In this document: one piece after another, positions 1 to 12,500 of the stretch
How positions within the stretch are numbered: position 1 is the first letter of the stretch
Layout: each line of letters starts with the position of its first letter
Assembly: GCA_025175895.1 (NCBI GenBank)
Contig: CM045988.1
Span: 95,220,960-95,284,959, forward strand
From: Wurfbainia villosa
Taxonomy: Eukaryota; Streptophyta; Magnoliopsida; Zingiberales; Zingiberaceae
Direction of reading: 5' to 3'
Length of the DNA stretch: 64,000 nt
Notes under the pieces: model-generated
What the model saw: only the letters and a program-made list of their open reading frames with translations
Told to the model about the DNA's origin: nothing
Database searches by the model: none
Position numbers and translations under genes: made by a program

Positions 1-283
1 TGGAGTAGTTTATTTACTAATAGAAACAAATTTGCAAATCTTTTTTGCCAACAGTCAGAACAATGAAAATAAAAGTTCTGTCACGTTCTGTAGTTAATTC
101 AAACATGCCATATACAATGACATCATGAATCACAAAGCAAGAGGCTAAACATACTAGATATCAACCTTGACAAAGCTTGCAGAAAAAGCAGGATTTGAAT
201 GAAGAAAATTCTGTTTATTCGCAGAGTTATGATTATACTGACGATGGAAAAAATATATTTTACGCTGAACCAAATCTACTTAC

Positions 284-418
284 CATACAGTTAGGGCATT
301 TGTTGGTTTGTTTGTCAGAATTTTCCAAGGATTTGGAAATCCAGAAATTGGCATCCCCCTCTCCACAGTGACAAGTTTTACATTGCATCAGATTCTCACT
401 GCTCTGAGATGAGGCCAT
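284..418 (-). CDS. First coding exon of an unrecognised small Cys-rich protein (partial gene)
   Basis: The minus strand reads an ATG at 418-416 followed by 45 uninterrupted codons. They end at ATG and are followed immediately by the consensus donor GTAAGT at 283. The peptide begins MASSQSSENLMQCKTCHCGE and ends NKCPNCM. It therefore has a CxxCxC group and a CPxC group about 25 residues apart, which suggests a zinc-binding knuckle, perhaps GRF-like or ribbon-like. The following exons lie left of position 1 or were not found, so the product is unknown. The C/T-rich, GC-richer DNA at 850-1300 fits an upstream leader exon and promoter on the same strand. I do not recognise the family. Confidence rests on the start codon, the donor and the cysteine spacing. 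Confidence 0.5.
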
Positions 419-1330
419 CTGTTACATAGCACCAGAGTACGGGAAAAAATAGATAAGGTTAGATGATGAGGTAGAATGGTGAAAATGATACGCGGTATTG
501 AAAATTAGTTTTTCACTTGAAATTGAGCACCTACTAATCCGTTCCCAATAACCAACTTCTTCCAGCAAAGAACAATAAGCCCAATTCAGACAAGCAGTAT
601 GCCCATCAATGTTCCGATGCAATTATGCAAAGCGGCAATAAGAAAGAAGGATGAATCTACAAAGCCACGAAAGTATCACTGAAAGCAACACGCTCAGATA
701 AAGGCAGAAAAAACAGCATTTTTCATGATTCATGCTAAATTCAAATGGTCTACGCATAGCACAGGAGACTATCCCTATATTTAAGAGAAGAAAATAGGAC
801 TAAACGGCATTTCGATACGGCATTACCGAAAGGAAAAAAGAAAACATCGCTCTACTGTATTCTGTCGCAATAACAGTAAGAACAGATAGCATTGGACGTT
901 CGAATAGGGGTGGAACATTTTACCAAGAAGAGACGTTGTTGCGGATCAATCAGGGTTCGTAAGCATAGAAAATGTAAAGGAACGAAGTACCACGAGGCCG
1001 GAACTTCCTCGATCGCACCCGAAAACATCAGCCCGAAGAAAATCCAAACATTGTCGGTACCCAAGCCGCGACGTCGCTACGAAGATCAGGATTTTGACAA
1101 CCAACAAAATAAAATAAAATAAAGCCAATTCAGAATACAAATCCCCCTTCCTCAACGATCGAAGGGAACCCTTCCTCGCGTCTCTCCTTCTCGCTTTCTC
1201 TTCTCCTTGCCCATTTTTCTCCTCCCCGCTCACATCTCTCCGCGGCACACGCGTCTCCGTCGCCCCGGCATTTCCTCTCTCACCTCCCAAAACTCCCCCA
1301 TGAATTCATGAACTCGGAACAAATCACACG
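419..1330 (-). promoter_or_regulatory. Probable 5' leader/intron and promoter of the Cys-rich gene
   Basis: Upstream (on the minus strand) of the ATG at 418 there is AT-rich, intron-like DNA at about 420-850. It is followed by a GC-richer block with purine/pyrimidine tracts at 1130-1280, which looks like a plant core promoter and leader. Open frames of 70-114 codons occur on both strands here, but none has recognisable protein character, so I treat them as non-coding. This is inference from composition only. Confidence 0.3.
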
Positions 1331-3819
1331 GAGGAGGGCGCAGACAAGCGGAGCCTTCATCGACTTTTCTGGACTGACGCATAAATGTAGTGCACGGGAC
1401 ACATAGTTACCCCTTGGATCTGAAATGCCTGCGGTAGATTCCTGAGCACGCATAGGAATTATATTATGGAGCCATCTGTGGCTCCCAACCCGTCGTGCGC
1501 GTGGTGGCCACGTCGCGTCAGGTCGATTCGTCGAGTGGTGCGCGTCGTCGCAGAATAAATTTTAAATTCTAGGATTTCACGAAAATTAAACAATGTCTTG
1601 AGAAAAATATCTCATTTTCATTATTCATCATTTGAAATTTTTTTAATTTTTAATTTTCTATTTTTTTTTTCAGAAAATAGAAAATAAATTTTTTATATTT
1701 TTTAATTTTTCAAAAAATAGTTTTTTTATTTTTTAAAAAATAAAAATAAAAATAGAAAATAGAAAATAATTTTTTTATGTGTTTTTTAATTTTTCAGAAA
1801 ATATTCCTTTAATTTATAGAGAATGAAAATGAAAAACATCAACTAAATATGTTTTCTCATTTTTCTAAAAAATAAAAACCAAACGTCCTCTAATTTATTT
1901 GCCATATCAAATAGCGCTTTTCCCACGAGGCCACGACCTCTATATTTTAACATTATTCATCGTAATATGTTGACCCGCAACTCTTTGAGGATTGTTATTG
2001 TTTAATTATGATTAACGTCGTTATAACACGCCATTGATATTGATGGCTGCGCACTAATCAGAAATTTGTGTATGTAATGCTGAGTCACATAATGATCTCT
2101 GTGTTCTTCGAATACGTTAAATCATCTTTATCCTAATTATTTAGATGAGCTGTGTAGATTTTATTCCCTCATTAAATTCAATATATATAATTTTGCTATT
2201 TCATTCATTATTTTTTCATAGTTTTATTCATTGCTAAACAAGTTATTTTGTATATTGGTTTAATATGATCGTTCCTAATAGCTCTTAATTTAGAGGCAAT
2301 GGAATCCATTTTTTTATTATTAAAAAAATCCACGTTTGATAATTTAGATATCCAGTTTTTGTTCAATAAATTCTAAACATAGATGATCTTCTCTCTTGAT
2401 TTATTTACGTGATAAATTAGTTATCTTTATGTATACATATGCACATATTCCTAACATTAGGAGAAATAAAATGGGAATGAAAAAAGAAAAAGAAAAACAC
2501 ATTCGAAAAAGAAAAGGAAAAAATATTTTTTTTAATAACTTTTTCTCAAATGATAAAGATGAAATCTAATGACAAATCTTTGATATTCACTAAATTTGTC
2601 GGAGTTTGATTTGGTTGGTAAATTTAAGATTTGATTTAATTTTTAATCGGAATGTCTTGTCTATTTACTTTTTAATGTGAATTTCTGATTTATTTTCGTC
2701 TTGTGAGACAATCATAAAACATGTGTTTTTTTTTATATTCGCTAAATTGTAATGGTTGGTGGTCATCTAACTTGCATTTTTATTATGGTGGAATTAAAAC
2801 TTTTCACTTTAATAAAACTTATTAAAATTCATCTATTTTTAGTGGGTAGATAATTATTATTTGTTAGCTTTTAGTGTAGTCATTAACTTGGTGTTTTAAT
2901 TATTTTAATAATGAAATTTGTTAAAGTGATGTAAAGCCAAAAGTTTCTCTCTTCGTTTGGAGCGCTCCTTCCTTCACCTAAAAAAAGGGCATGTATTGAT
3001 TATTTTTCTTTACCGGCTTAGCTTGGAATTTATTAGTTTGCATACTAATTTAATTAATTGCACAAAAGTAAAAATATATATATATATTTCACATACTTAC
3101 TTTTTAAAATCCAAATATCTATTTCTTTTCTTCTTTAAAATTATATTTCCTTTGATTTCTCGGACTTTCTCTAGAAATTTGCTTCATGCCCCTCCCTCCT
3201 CTTTCTTCCCCCCCTTCGCCTCTCTCTTCTCCTCCTCTTTCCTCTCATTTTTCTTCATCAACTTTATTAGGTTGGCTGCCTTTTTTTTTTTTAATCCAAT
3301 ATAAGCTCTCGCTCCAATTCATAGTCGGAATAATTAATTCGACTTCATCAAAAAATTTTATTAATTATCAAAATAAATTTAAAAAACATTTACAATGAAA
3401 TTCGACTTTCATAGTTTCATTGCTCTTGTAAAACTTTATTTACGAAGATAAATTCTTAAATCTAATGTAATTTTTTTATATTCACAGTCAAACATATTTA
3501 TTTATAAAACATCTTTTTCACTTTATTTTGCATTTGTCTTTGGGACTAACTGTCTCTTTTGAGTCTTCGAATAAGTGTTTAATTTTAAGTGACGATGCAA
3601 CATTATTGAGATATATATGAATTTAGTGTATCAGCAGCCGCAACAATAATAATAATTTACAATATAATTTCCCCTTTTTGCATCTACTCGATTAAAATTG
3701 GAAAATAAATTGACATGGTTATCTTATCTTCTATTTATTTTCAATAGGAAGTTTTGGAGTCAAAAAACGTGATATTCATATGCCAATCGTTATATATATT
3801 ATATATTCAAGTACTGCCA
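1331..3819. other. AT-rich intergenic DNA with a low-complexity repeat at about 1590-1890
   Basis: No gene is visible. The segment 1590-1890 consists of runs of AAAATAGAAAATAA and its complement, closing with ACCAAACG. A similar stretch recurs at 4040-4235, also closing with ACCAAACG, so the two are likely copies of one AT-rich miniature element. A C/T-rich tract lies at 3185-3260. Confidence 0.4.
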
Positions 3820-4005
3820 CTGCCAATCAGAGCCGGTCAGGGCAAATGGGGCTCTCGCCCAAGGTCCAAGAACTGTATTTCAAAAAATTGTATAGGAAAG
3901 GATTTAATTTTTATCTAAAATTAATTTTTTTTCTTTATAAAAAAACTCAAATTTAATTGATTCACCTAGGACCCTTGAAAATTGAGGACCGGCTCTACTG
4001 CCAAT
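3820..4005. mobile_element. Non-autonomous hAT element (170 bp) with 8-bp target duplication
   Basis: The element occupies 3828-3997. It starts CAGAGCCGGTC and ends GACCGGCTCTA, which are inverted repeats except at the outermost base. A C/T mismatch at that base is also found in Ac. It is flanked by the perfect direct repeat CTGCCAAT at 3820-3827 and 3998-4005, the 8-bp target duplication expected of hAT transposons. The inside is AT-rich and has no ORF. Confidence 0.85.
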
Positions 4006-4039
4006 CCCTTGTGATAATATATGACACGAAGAGTAGCTA

Positions 4040-4240
4040 AGGTGGTAGAAAATTTTTAATTTTTAATTTTTATATTTTGAGAAAATGAGAAAATATAGAA
4101 AATAATATTTTTCATCTTCTTCGTTTCTAGAAAATAAAAGAATATTTTTCTGAAAAGTTAAAAAACATAAAAAAATTATTTTTTATTTTTTGAAAAAAAA
4201 AAATCTTCAAACCAAACGATCTCTAAAAGTTGCATTCCAT
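4040..4240. repeat. Second copy of the AT-rich AAAATAGAAAAT/ACCAAACG repeat
   Basis: The stretch is composed of AAAATTTTTAATTTTT and GAAAATAAAAGAATA blocks and closes with ACCAAACGATCTCT. It resembles the block at 1590-1890. The ends are not sharply defined and I see no target duplication. Confidence 0.4.
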
Positions 4241-4619
4241 CAAATATTTGAAAGCTAAAGGTATAAATTGTGCGTACTCTAACAAACAAGGACGAAGCCA
4301 CGTTAATTATGAGTTACCCGAGTGTTAGCCCGGGGTAAAAACAAAAAAAAAAATACTATAGCACACTGTATCACCCTTAAATTTTTTTTTTTTAGAGTTA
4401 GTCCGAAGGAGAAAATTGAAAGGTTGATTAGTCCGGGGCTCCGACCGGGGCGGGCTCCGCTCCAAAGCAAAATGCTACAAAAATAACTAGATGAGATTAT
4501 ATTAATCAAATCATCAAATTTTCAATAGTGGACAATACAATGTGTTTACGGAGATGACGTGGTGATTAAGATATGATAGTATTTACAGAAATGACATGAA
4601 TCGATTCCGAAAAAAATTT

Positions 4620-4745
4620 AAATTTTTTTTTTAGATTTAAATGACCCCGTATATTTTAACAATCATATCAAGATCTATAGTATTCTTCATAATTTATTTG
4701 TCTCATAATAATTGTAAATAGAGACTGCAACCTTTTGCAAAATAA
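4620..4745 (+). repeat. Decayed SINE-like tail (dispersed family C)
   Basis: The text CAAGATCTATAGTATTCTTC, followed by ATAATTTATTTGTCTCATAA, matches the conserved tail region of a dispersed family. Other copies are at 29220-29295 and, reversed, at 43160-43260 and 52440-52560. This copy lacks a recognisable head. Confidence 0.35.
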
Positions 4746-5154
4746 TAGACAGTACAATTTCAAATGAGAAGAAGAAATATATATATATATATATATAAAT
4801 AATGAACCTATGTGCATTATTTCTTGCCAAATGTATAAAAAAAAAACATTTGATGCATCATTTTAATAGATAGATGCATAAAACAAAAAAAATGCTGTAA
4901 GATCGATAAAGATAAATATTCTGTAGTGAAAACACTCTTCACGAGATCGCGGGCGAAAGCTTAATTCGCCCAAGTTTTATTTACAGTTAGCAGCAAACAG
5001 AAAGATGAACATATATGGTCACAGACAAACTGAAAGAAGCAAAAGAATGACCAAACTCTGGAAAACCATCAGAGCTGATGGAATGAGAGAGTTCGTCCGT
5101 CCACAAGAGTAGCTACGATACGTGAAAATAAACTTATTCCAAGAAATAGAAAAA

Positions 5155-6298
5155 CTAAAACGGTGGGGTTGCTGTGCTCGTGGTGTAATTAGAGAGCCTC
5201 TCCATCAACCTCTCCAAGGCTTCTTTCATCCATGGACGCTGCTGGCATCCTTCCTTGGCTTCAGCCACTGTCACCTGAAACATCAAATCGATTTCGTGAA
5301 TCAGAAGCTTAATTCGTTGAATCGGCGGGATGATGAATTTTACAAGCTTCGAGTAGGTTTAGATCGCAAGCGAGTTCCAGTATGACTTGGAGGTTTTTAA
5401 TTTGCTCACCCATTTGCGCTCTCTCGTGTGCATCTCTGGCCAATCTCCCAGTTCCTCTGTGACATTTAGGGGGAACATGATGCCTTCGTAGTATGCATCG
5501 TAAGTTCTGCTCTTGTACCTCCATTTCCCAAGTTTCCTCTGCGCCGCTAAGAAAAGCTATCAACAATGGTGCCAAAAGATGTAAAGATTCGAGTCGAGAG
5601 GAAGAATTAAGCTGACCTCAATGTTGCCCTGCACTCCAGCCTCCTCCATTGCCTCCCTTGAGACTGCTTCTTTTATGGTCTCATCAATCTCCCAACCACC
5701 CTGACAATACACAAGAAAACATTCATTCATTCGCCACCTTTTAATGAAAGCAATGTGATTCGAGCGAAAAATAGGATATAAGTTACGTAAGGAAGAAAGA
5801 AGCAATAATTTAAGAACACAACTCGAAATCTCTAAAAAGGAATCAGAAAACGCTCTAATTGGGATATCAAATTCAATCTATTTAGCTGAATCGCCTATTC
5901 CGTTAAATTTTTTGCAAGATAATTCTAGAAACCATCGAGCAAAATACTCAATATTTTGAACACACACCTTCGGGAACAGCAAGCCATTCCCTTTGGGCGA
6001 GCTGATGACGAGAACCTCCACGGCTTTATCGAGCTCTTCCCCGGGAGTAAACTTGTAAGGAATGCACCTGGACGCCATAAAAGCCGATAAAGATTCGATC
6101 GAAACAAAAAACAGCGATTGGAAAAGCACACTCGATCTTCGACATCGATATTCCAAGAAGGAATCGATTTGGTTACCCGACTACGAGGCGATTTCCGGCC
6201 TTGCTGTAGCGCTGGAGTTGCCTTCCCCGACGAGAAACCATCGTCACCATCCCCGATCGCTTCCTCCTCAACGATACACAAAAACGAGCTAGATCCAT
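5155..6298 (-). CDS. Nudix hydrolase, plant NUDT4/12/13/16/17/18/21 group
   Basis: Five exons on the minus strand join in frame to 184 codons plus stop: 6298-6177, 6067-5968, 5700-5617, 5538-5410 and 5274-5155. All introns are GT-AG. The protein begins MDLARFCVSLRRKRSG, and an in-frame second Met at 6250 (MVTMVSRRGRQLQRY) is an alternative start closer to the usual family length. RLVVGCIPYKF spans the first junction. The Nudix box (GGWEIDETIKEAVSREAMEE then AGV) is exon 3 and carries the REAMEE metal-binding core. Exon 4 (KLGKWRYKSRTYDAYYEGIM) and exon 5 (VTVAEAKEGC through PWMKEAL) complete the family pattern. These enzymes hydrolyse nucleoside-diphosphate-linked or polyphosphate substrates with Mg2+, and several Arabidopsis members are organellar. 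The gene looks intact. The exact paralogue and substrate cannot be fixed from sequence. Confidence 0.93.
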
Positions 6299-6393
6299 CG
6301 ATCGACCGAGCGTCGACTGCTGAGGGAGAGGGATCGTTCGGCGGTTCGCCTTCGGTCAGAAGAAGAGCCGCCGAGCCGGGAGAAGGTGGGGGA

Positions 6394-6404
6394 TTATAAA
6401 TAAA
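6394..6404 (-). promoter_or_regulatory. Candidate TATA box of the Nudix gene
   Basis: On the minus strand TTTATTTATAA lies about 100 bp upstream of the first ATG, in otherwise GC-rich DNA. The position fits a short leader. It is inferred from sequence and spacing only. Confidence 0.5.
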
Positions 6405-6738
6405 CGAGGAGGCGAGCGACAGACGAGCCAGGAAGTTGCTGCAGCAGTGGGGCCCTCCTGCCCTGCGGCGGTTGGAAACTTGGACGATGGGCGAGTCCGG
6501 TTCGGCTAACTCGCTGCTTCGCCGTCATTTCTCCGGCTTTTGTTTGATTTCCCTGGTTCCGTCAATTGCGATCGCACGGTTCGTTGACCCGGCCGCATCA
6601 CATCCTGTCCTGGCCGTCAAATATATTTTTTTTAATTCCTTAAATTAATCTACTATTAATTAATATTCATTATTTTCCTGGAGTTTCATCGTAAGATATT
6701 TTAAAAATCTAACCTCAAAATATTTTAAAAATATTTTG

Positions 6739-7535
6739 GCTGGTTGTTTGGTACAGAGTTTAATAAAATTTGTAATGCAACGAATATCATTTATATTATA
6801 TTATTGTATTTGATCGGCGATCATTTTTGATTATAAATTAACTCGTATGTAATCTTTGATTATAAAAATTATTATAATTTTTTATTTGATATTTATTATT
6901 TTTTATAAAATTATAATTTATATTATTATAAAATAATAAAAATGTTCTTATAATTTTGTTCGAATATAATCAAAATTTTAATTGATTCCTCGTGACCATC
7001 ATTGTCATCCTCGATGATTCTCGATTATCGATCGTCGATCGTCAACGGTCGTTGGTCGTCGATCGTTGGTTATCGATCGTCGGTCAAAATGCACTATAAA
7101 AAAAATTCATATTAGAAATCAATTTTGATTCGATGTCTAAATTATATATCAATTTTGGAGTCGATCTCTAATTTAGAGACCGACTCGAATGTGGATCTCT
7201 AATTAGAGATCCATTGTAAATCGGTCTTTAATTCGATCTTTAATTGAGGATTTTTTTTGTAGTGGTGGTCGTCGATGACCGTCAACCATCGATCGTCGAT
7301 CCGATGATCCCTGACGATCGTCAATCGTTGTCAATCATCGGTCGCTAATTTGATCGAAAAAACGAAAGCTAAAATTAGAAGTATATCGATTTTGTAATCC
7401 ATATTATAATATTTTATTATTTTTTAATTCAAATTATATTATATTATAATTTTGAAATTATAACCAATAAAATAATTAGAATAATTTTGATTGCATTACA
7501 ACATTTATTATTTCGTACCAATATCAAACCCAACC
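6739..7535. mobile_element. MITE-like element with inverted ends, hosting a nested CACTA miniature
   Basis: The left end, GGTACAGAGTTTAATAAAAT followed by TTGTAATGCAACG, is the imperfect inverse of the right end, ATTGCATTACAACATTTATT followed by ATTTCGTACC. The repeats continue outward as TTTGGTAC and GTACCAATATCAAACC. The core at 7010-7091 and 7265-7360 is a GATCGTCG-type simple repeat. A 173-bp element is inserted in that core. No ORF is present, and the superfamily and target duplication are unclear. Confidence 0.6.
7092..7264. mobile_element. CACTA-type miniature element nested in the MITE
   Basis: It starts CACTATAAAAAAAAT and ends ATTTTTTTTGTAGTG, an inverted pair with one mismatch carrying the CACTA terminus. 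The inside holds short inverted GAGATCC/GGATCTC motifs. The flanking triplets are ATG and GTG, so a 3-bp target duplication is not clean. Confidence 0.65.
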
Positions 7536-8111
7536 TAATTAACACGAGATTCAACGCGTTGTAATTGAGTGACGAATTTGGATGCGAAACTTTGTCCCAT
7601 CTAATTGTGGAATTCATTTGAACTCTGTACGTTGCACCACGACATGGTTCGATGCATCGTATCTGATCATGTTTGAATTCTCGCGGCTTGATAATCTTGA
7701 AGGCTGGGACGTCGTGGCTTATCCAATTCGATCCGGTGCAACAACTGATGCACCGTCTTTCTAGCTTTCATTTAGCAATATATAGATTATATTTTTTTAA
7801 AAAACGTTTTTTATTTTTTATTTTCGAAGAAAAACGTTCCGTGACTTCTTTCATACATCACCATTCATTGTACGGAAAACAAAGTTCGTTAAATAGACAC
7901 GAAAAAAAAAACAAATAGGATGACTATAAACTATGTTTCATCTTTTAATATATGCATTCTTCTCATTTTTAATAACATCTTCTTTTCTTTGATTTTCTTT
8001 CTTTTCTGTCAAACTCGTTCCGAATGATTTAATCGACTGGTTTCAAATCAGTCATTCGCTCACAATGCATGTGATCCATACTGCAGGTGCAGGAAGATCC
8101 CCTCGGGACAG
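7536..8111. other. Intergenic DNA without recognisable features
   Basis: AT-rich sequence with only short chance ORFs on the plus strand at 7582-7918. No homology or structured repeat is recognised. Confidence 0.5.
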
Positions 8112-8116
8112 GTAGG

Positions 8117-9025
8117 TGTCCGATGTATAATTGTCGGTGATGATTATCGTCGGAAAGATACAAAATAATATAATATCGTCGAGGTTAGTGTTCAGTATTA
8201 TCTTCGTAAAACTATATTGATACTTACGAATAGCAACAATTCGTTTTCAAGATACAACGATAATGTTCCGGAATAGTAACACTTCAAATTCCGATACCGG
8301 CGAACATTCTCGTAGATTTTTCGGACTCCGAATATAGAGGATGAAATGTATGCAAGGATTGAGTGAATTTAAGTGAGTCTATTCCATTATCTATGAATCC
8401 TATTTATATTAGGTGAAGAGGTGAAGTATCCTTTGATGAGTTTCATCTAAGTCATTAGATCTAGAGGGTTGTAACCCTTCAAACAAATCTCTTAATCTCG
8501 ACCACTAGATCTGGAGGATTATAACATTTCAGATCCTCCTTTGATCTCAACCGCCAGATCTGGATGCAGCGATCTAGTCAATTTGACGCTCCATATCAAC
8601 CTTCATCACCAACGGTCCGATTGTGATTGCGCAAAGTGCAAAGTGCCCATTGCGCGCATGCACGCGTGGCGGGTGGCGGGCTCGCAAGTGCGAGCACTTG
8701 CTCGCCCATTGGATGAGAGTATCTGTGTTATTTGTGTTAACTCAATTAACACAACAACATATATAAGGAAGTAAATCATCTCTGGAATTTCCAACGTGAG
8801 ACAATTTCTCCCCTACTTCTTTTAATAACATTTTGGGCTGACTTTAACAATTAATTTCTCATTCACCCGTAATCGATTTTGAGTAAATTAATAGTTTAGA
8901 TTCATCTACTCGAAACGTAGATTTCGATTTTGAAGTCAATTCAGACTTTCATCGATTGATAACATCTCGATTTTCCTTTGCAAAATCATAAACCGTATTG
9001 GTCTTTTAAAATCCAATATCCAATA
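8117..9025 (-). repeat. 3' LTR of the copia element (909 bp)
   Basis: It matches the LTR at 17549-18868 over most of its length, for example TTGTCGGTGATGATT and the TATTTATA block. It lacks about 400 bp between the CACCAACGG and GTTAACACAA landmarks that are present in the other LTR. Its outer end on the minus strand begins TATTGGATATTGG, so one terminal base pair is mutated. Confidence 0.85.
8401..8408 (-). promoter_or_regulatory. TATA box in the copia 3' LTR
   Basis: TATAAATA on the minus strand is preceded by the AGGTGAAGAGG region. It is conserved in the other two LTR copies at 17844-17851 and 33718-33725, which supports a functional LTR promoter element. Confidence 0.6.
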
Positions 9026-9040
9026 ATCTCCCACATGAAT
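9026..9040 (-). other. Polypurine tract of the copia element
   Basis: ATTCATGTGGGAGAT lies directly upstream (minus strand) of the 3' LTR. Its position and purine content fit the plus-strand primer. Confidence 0.65.
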
Positions 9041-9578
9041 GGAAATTCATGCGTGTATACATGCTGACACTTTACAAGAGTCTAATCGATAAGTCAATGC
9101 ATCGGAAGAGGTAGCTTGTGGCTTTGAATTTTCCGTAGTGGAATGTTATCGAGCATACTAGGTTGCACAGTGAACGTGATATCTTGAACTACTCAGCTGT
9201 TTGAGTCTACTGAGACAATAACACCCACACAAAGACTTATCTCACATACTTTTGGTTCTCATGATTGGTTCGGTTTTGGCCATGGACACTATCTTGGATT
9301 CATGAGTGTTTTATTGAAACTGTCTATCTTCACACTCACACAGGTAACACTTCTATCAAGAGTATTCTACCATACTCCACCTTATAAATTTATAGAAGTC
9401 ATTAAAAGCATAAGTTTAACCTCATTACATGTGGTAGGACAACACATATTCATCCTAAGATTGAGATAGAGATACTATGTCTCGTGTGCTGTAACACAAC
9501 TTCTATAACTTTGTTGTCCCATTGAATCAAGATCTTGGGATCTCCAGTCAACAAGGTTGGGTTACCGCTACAGTCATT

Positions 9579-12500
9579 TTAATTGTAGATTTTTAATCTC
9601 ATTCCTCTCGATGAGCAGTATACTTGATCTCGATTTAGCCCCTTCGTAAGAGGATCTGCTAAATTATCTTTAGACTTGACATAGTCGATTACAATCACTT
9701 CATTCGAGATCAACTGCCTAATGGTATTATATCTACAATGTATATGTCGTGACTTACCATTATATATACTACTCTGTGCCCTTCCAATCGTCGATTGACT
9801 ATCACAATGTATAAGTACGGCAGACACAGATTTTGTCCAGCTCAGAATATCTTTCAAGAAATTTTGCAGTCATTCAACTTCTTCAACCACTTTATCTAGT
9901 GTTATAAACTCGGATTCCATAATTGACTGAGCAATGCACACCTGCTTAGTGGATTTTCAAGATACCGCTCCTCCACTAATCGTGAATATATATCCACTAG
10001 TGGATTTGGAATCTTTTGTATCTGATATCCAATTTGCATCACAATATCCCTCTAAGACAGCGAGATATTTTTCGAAATGTAATCCATAGTTCATAGTATA
10101 TTTCAAATATCTAAGAACTCGCATCAGTGATTTCCAATTGGTGTCGTTTGGATTACTTGTAAAACGACTCAGCTTGTTGACAACACAGGCAATATCTGGA
10201 CATGTGCAGTTTGAGAGATACATCAAGTTGCCTATTATCTGAGAATATTCTAATTGTGATATGGGCTCACCTTGATTTTTCGCTAAGTGTTGACTTAGAT
10301 CCATAGGTGTTTTTACTGTAGAGAGATCGTAGGTATTTAACTTCTTCAATACCGATTCTACATAGTGGGATTGTGTCAAAACTATCCCTTCAAATGTCCT
10401 GAGAATTTTAATTCCCAATATAATATCTGTTCGATCCATATTTTTCATATCGAAATTCTTGGTCAACATTTTCTTTGTACTCATGATTATCTCATGGTTA
10501 CTGCCCATTATAAGTATATCGTTTACGTATAGACAAACGATTACATAACCTTTAGGTGTATTTTTGACATAAATGTATTTGTCACATTCATTTATTTTGA
10601 ACTCATTTGACAACATTATTTTGTCAAATTTCTCGTGTCATTGTTTAGGCGCTTGTTTAAGTCCGTACAACGACTTAACAAGTCGACACACCTTTTCCTC
10701 TTTTCCTGGAACTGCGAACCCCTTGGATTATTCCATATAGATTTATTCTTTCAACTCACCATTTAAGAATGCAGTCTTAACATCCATTTAATGTATTTCA
10801 AGGTCATACAATGTTGCGATGGCTATCAGCACTCGTATGGACGTAATCCTTGTCACTGGTGAGTAGGTGTCAAAGTAATCAAGACATTCCTTTTGCTTGT
10901 ACCCTTTGGCTACAAGTTTAGTCTTATACTTGTCAATTAATCCATGAGCTTTATACTTGCGTTTTAGTATCCACTTATAGCCTAATGGTTTAGAACCAGA
11001 AGGAAGGTCGGAAGGTCTACTAATTCCCAAGTATGGTTATTCATGATGGACTCGATTTTACTATTTGCTGCTTCTTTCCACAATGGGGCGTCGGGACTAG
11101 AGAGAGCTTCGCTTAATGTTTTTGGGTCAGTTTCTGACATAAAAGTCATGAAATTCGACCCGAATGATTTCTCAACTCTAGTTCGTTTACTCCGACGTAA
11201 CTCTTTGTTTTGATAGTCAATAGTCCTTTTATGACAATTAAATTCAGAAACGTCATTTTCGTTAGAACTTTCGTTGTCATCACTTTGAATGTTTTCCTTC
11301 TTATTTGAGAATACATTTTTAAAGAATATCGTATTCTGAGATTCTATGGTTGTTCCCACATGAATATCAGGAATGTTTGACTAGTGAACTATTAAATGAT
11401 ATGCACTACTGTTTTGGGCATATTCGACAAATATTGCATCGAACATTTTAGGTCCGATCTTTATTTTCTTTGGCTTAGGTACTTCGATCTTTGCCAAGCA
11501 CCCCCACACTTTCAAATATTCGTACAATGGCTTACGACCTTTCCATAGTTCATATGATGTTTTATCATTTTTCTTGTGAGAGCTTTTATTGAGAATGTGA
11601 TTTGCCGATAATATGACTTCCCCCCACAAGTTCTGGGGTAAGTCTGAATTTATCAACAAGGCATTCATCATTTCCTTTAGTGCTCGATTTTTACGTTCGG
11701 CAACACCATTTGATTGAGGTGAGTAAGGCGCCATTGTCTTATGGATAATATTATATTCTGAACAATACTCATCAAATGGTGCACCATATTCTCCACCTTT
11801 ATCGCTACGAATTATTTTAATTCGTTTATCAAGTTGATTCTCAACTTTTGTTTTATAGGTTCTGAATGTCTCTAAGATTTCGTTTTTACTTCTTAAAAGA
11901 AAGACATAACAGAACCTCGTGCAGTCATCGATAAAAGTAATAAAATACTTTTTACCTTCTCTAGTTTGCACGAATTTTAAGTCACATAGATCACTATGTA
12001 TTAACTCTAGAAGAGTCGTTGACCTTTCCACCGAATGAAAAAGTAGTCTCACCATTTTTACTTCCACTCACACTTCGCATTTGTGTGTTTTGTCAACATC
12101 GACGTTTGATAATAAATTTAATTTGACGAGATATTTTAGAGTATTATTATTAACATGTCCAAGTCGATCATGACATAAATTAAAACACTCGACAACATAA
12201 CTGGAAGCTTTTATTTTATTACCATCAAATTCATGGTGTACAGTCATTATAACCATCTTGAACAGACTCTGTTCTAAGTACGCTTTACCTACGAATACAT
12301 CATTCTTCGTAAGTACAAAATTATTTGATTGGAACACTAGTCTGAAACTAGCTTTAACAAGTGTCGATCCATAAATTAGGTTCTTCCTAATGTCGGGAAC
12401 ATGGAGCACGTCAATAAGCGTTAACTCCTTCCTTGATGTCATCTTCAGAACAACTTTTTCAAGTCCGATAATTGGCGATGTCGTGGAATTGCCCATATAG

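Noticed and set aside
946..1290. 114-codon minus-strand open frame
   Set aside because: It has leader-like composition (Arg/Gly/Glu-rich then hydrophobic) and no recognisable domain; a 5' leader is more likely.
6062..6399. Plus-strand open frames of 76 and 93 codons
   Set aside because: They are antisense shadows of the first exons of the Nudix gene.
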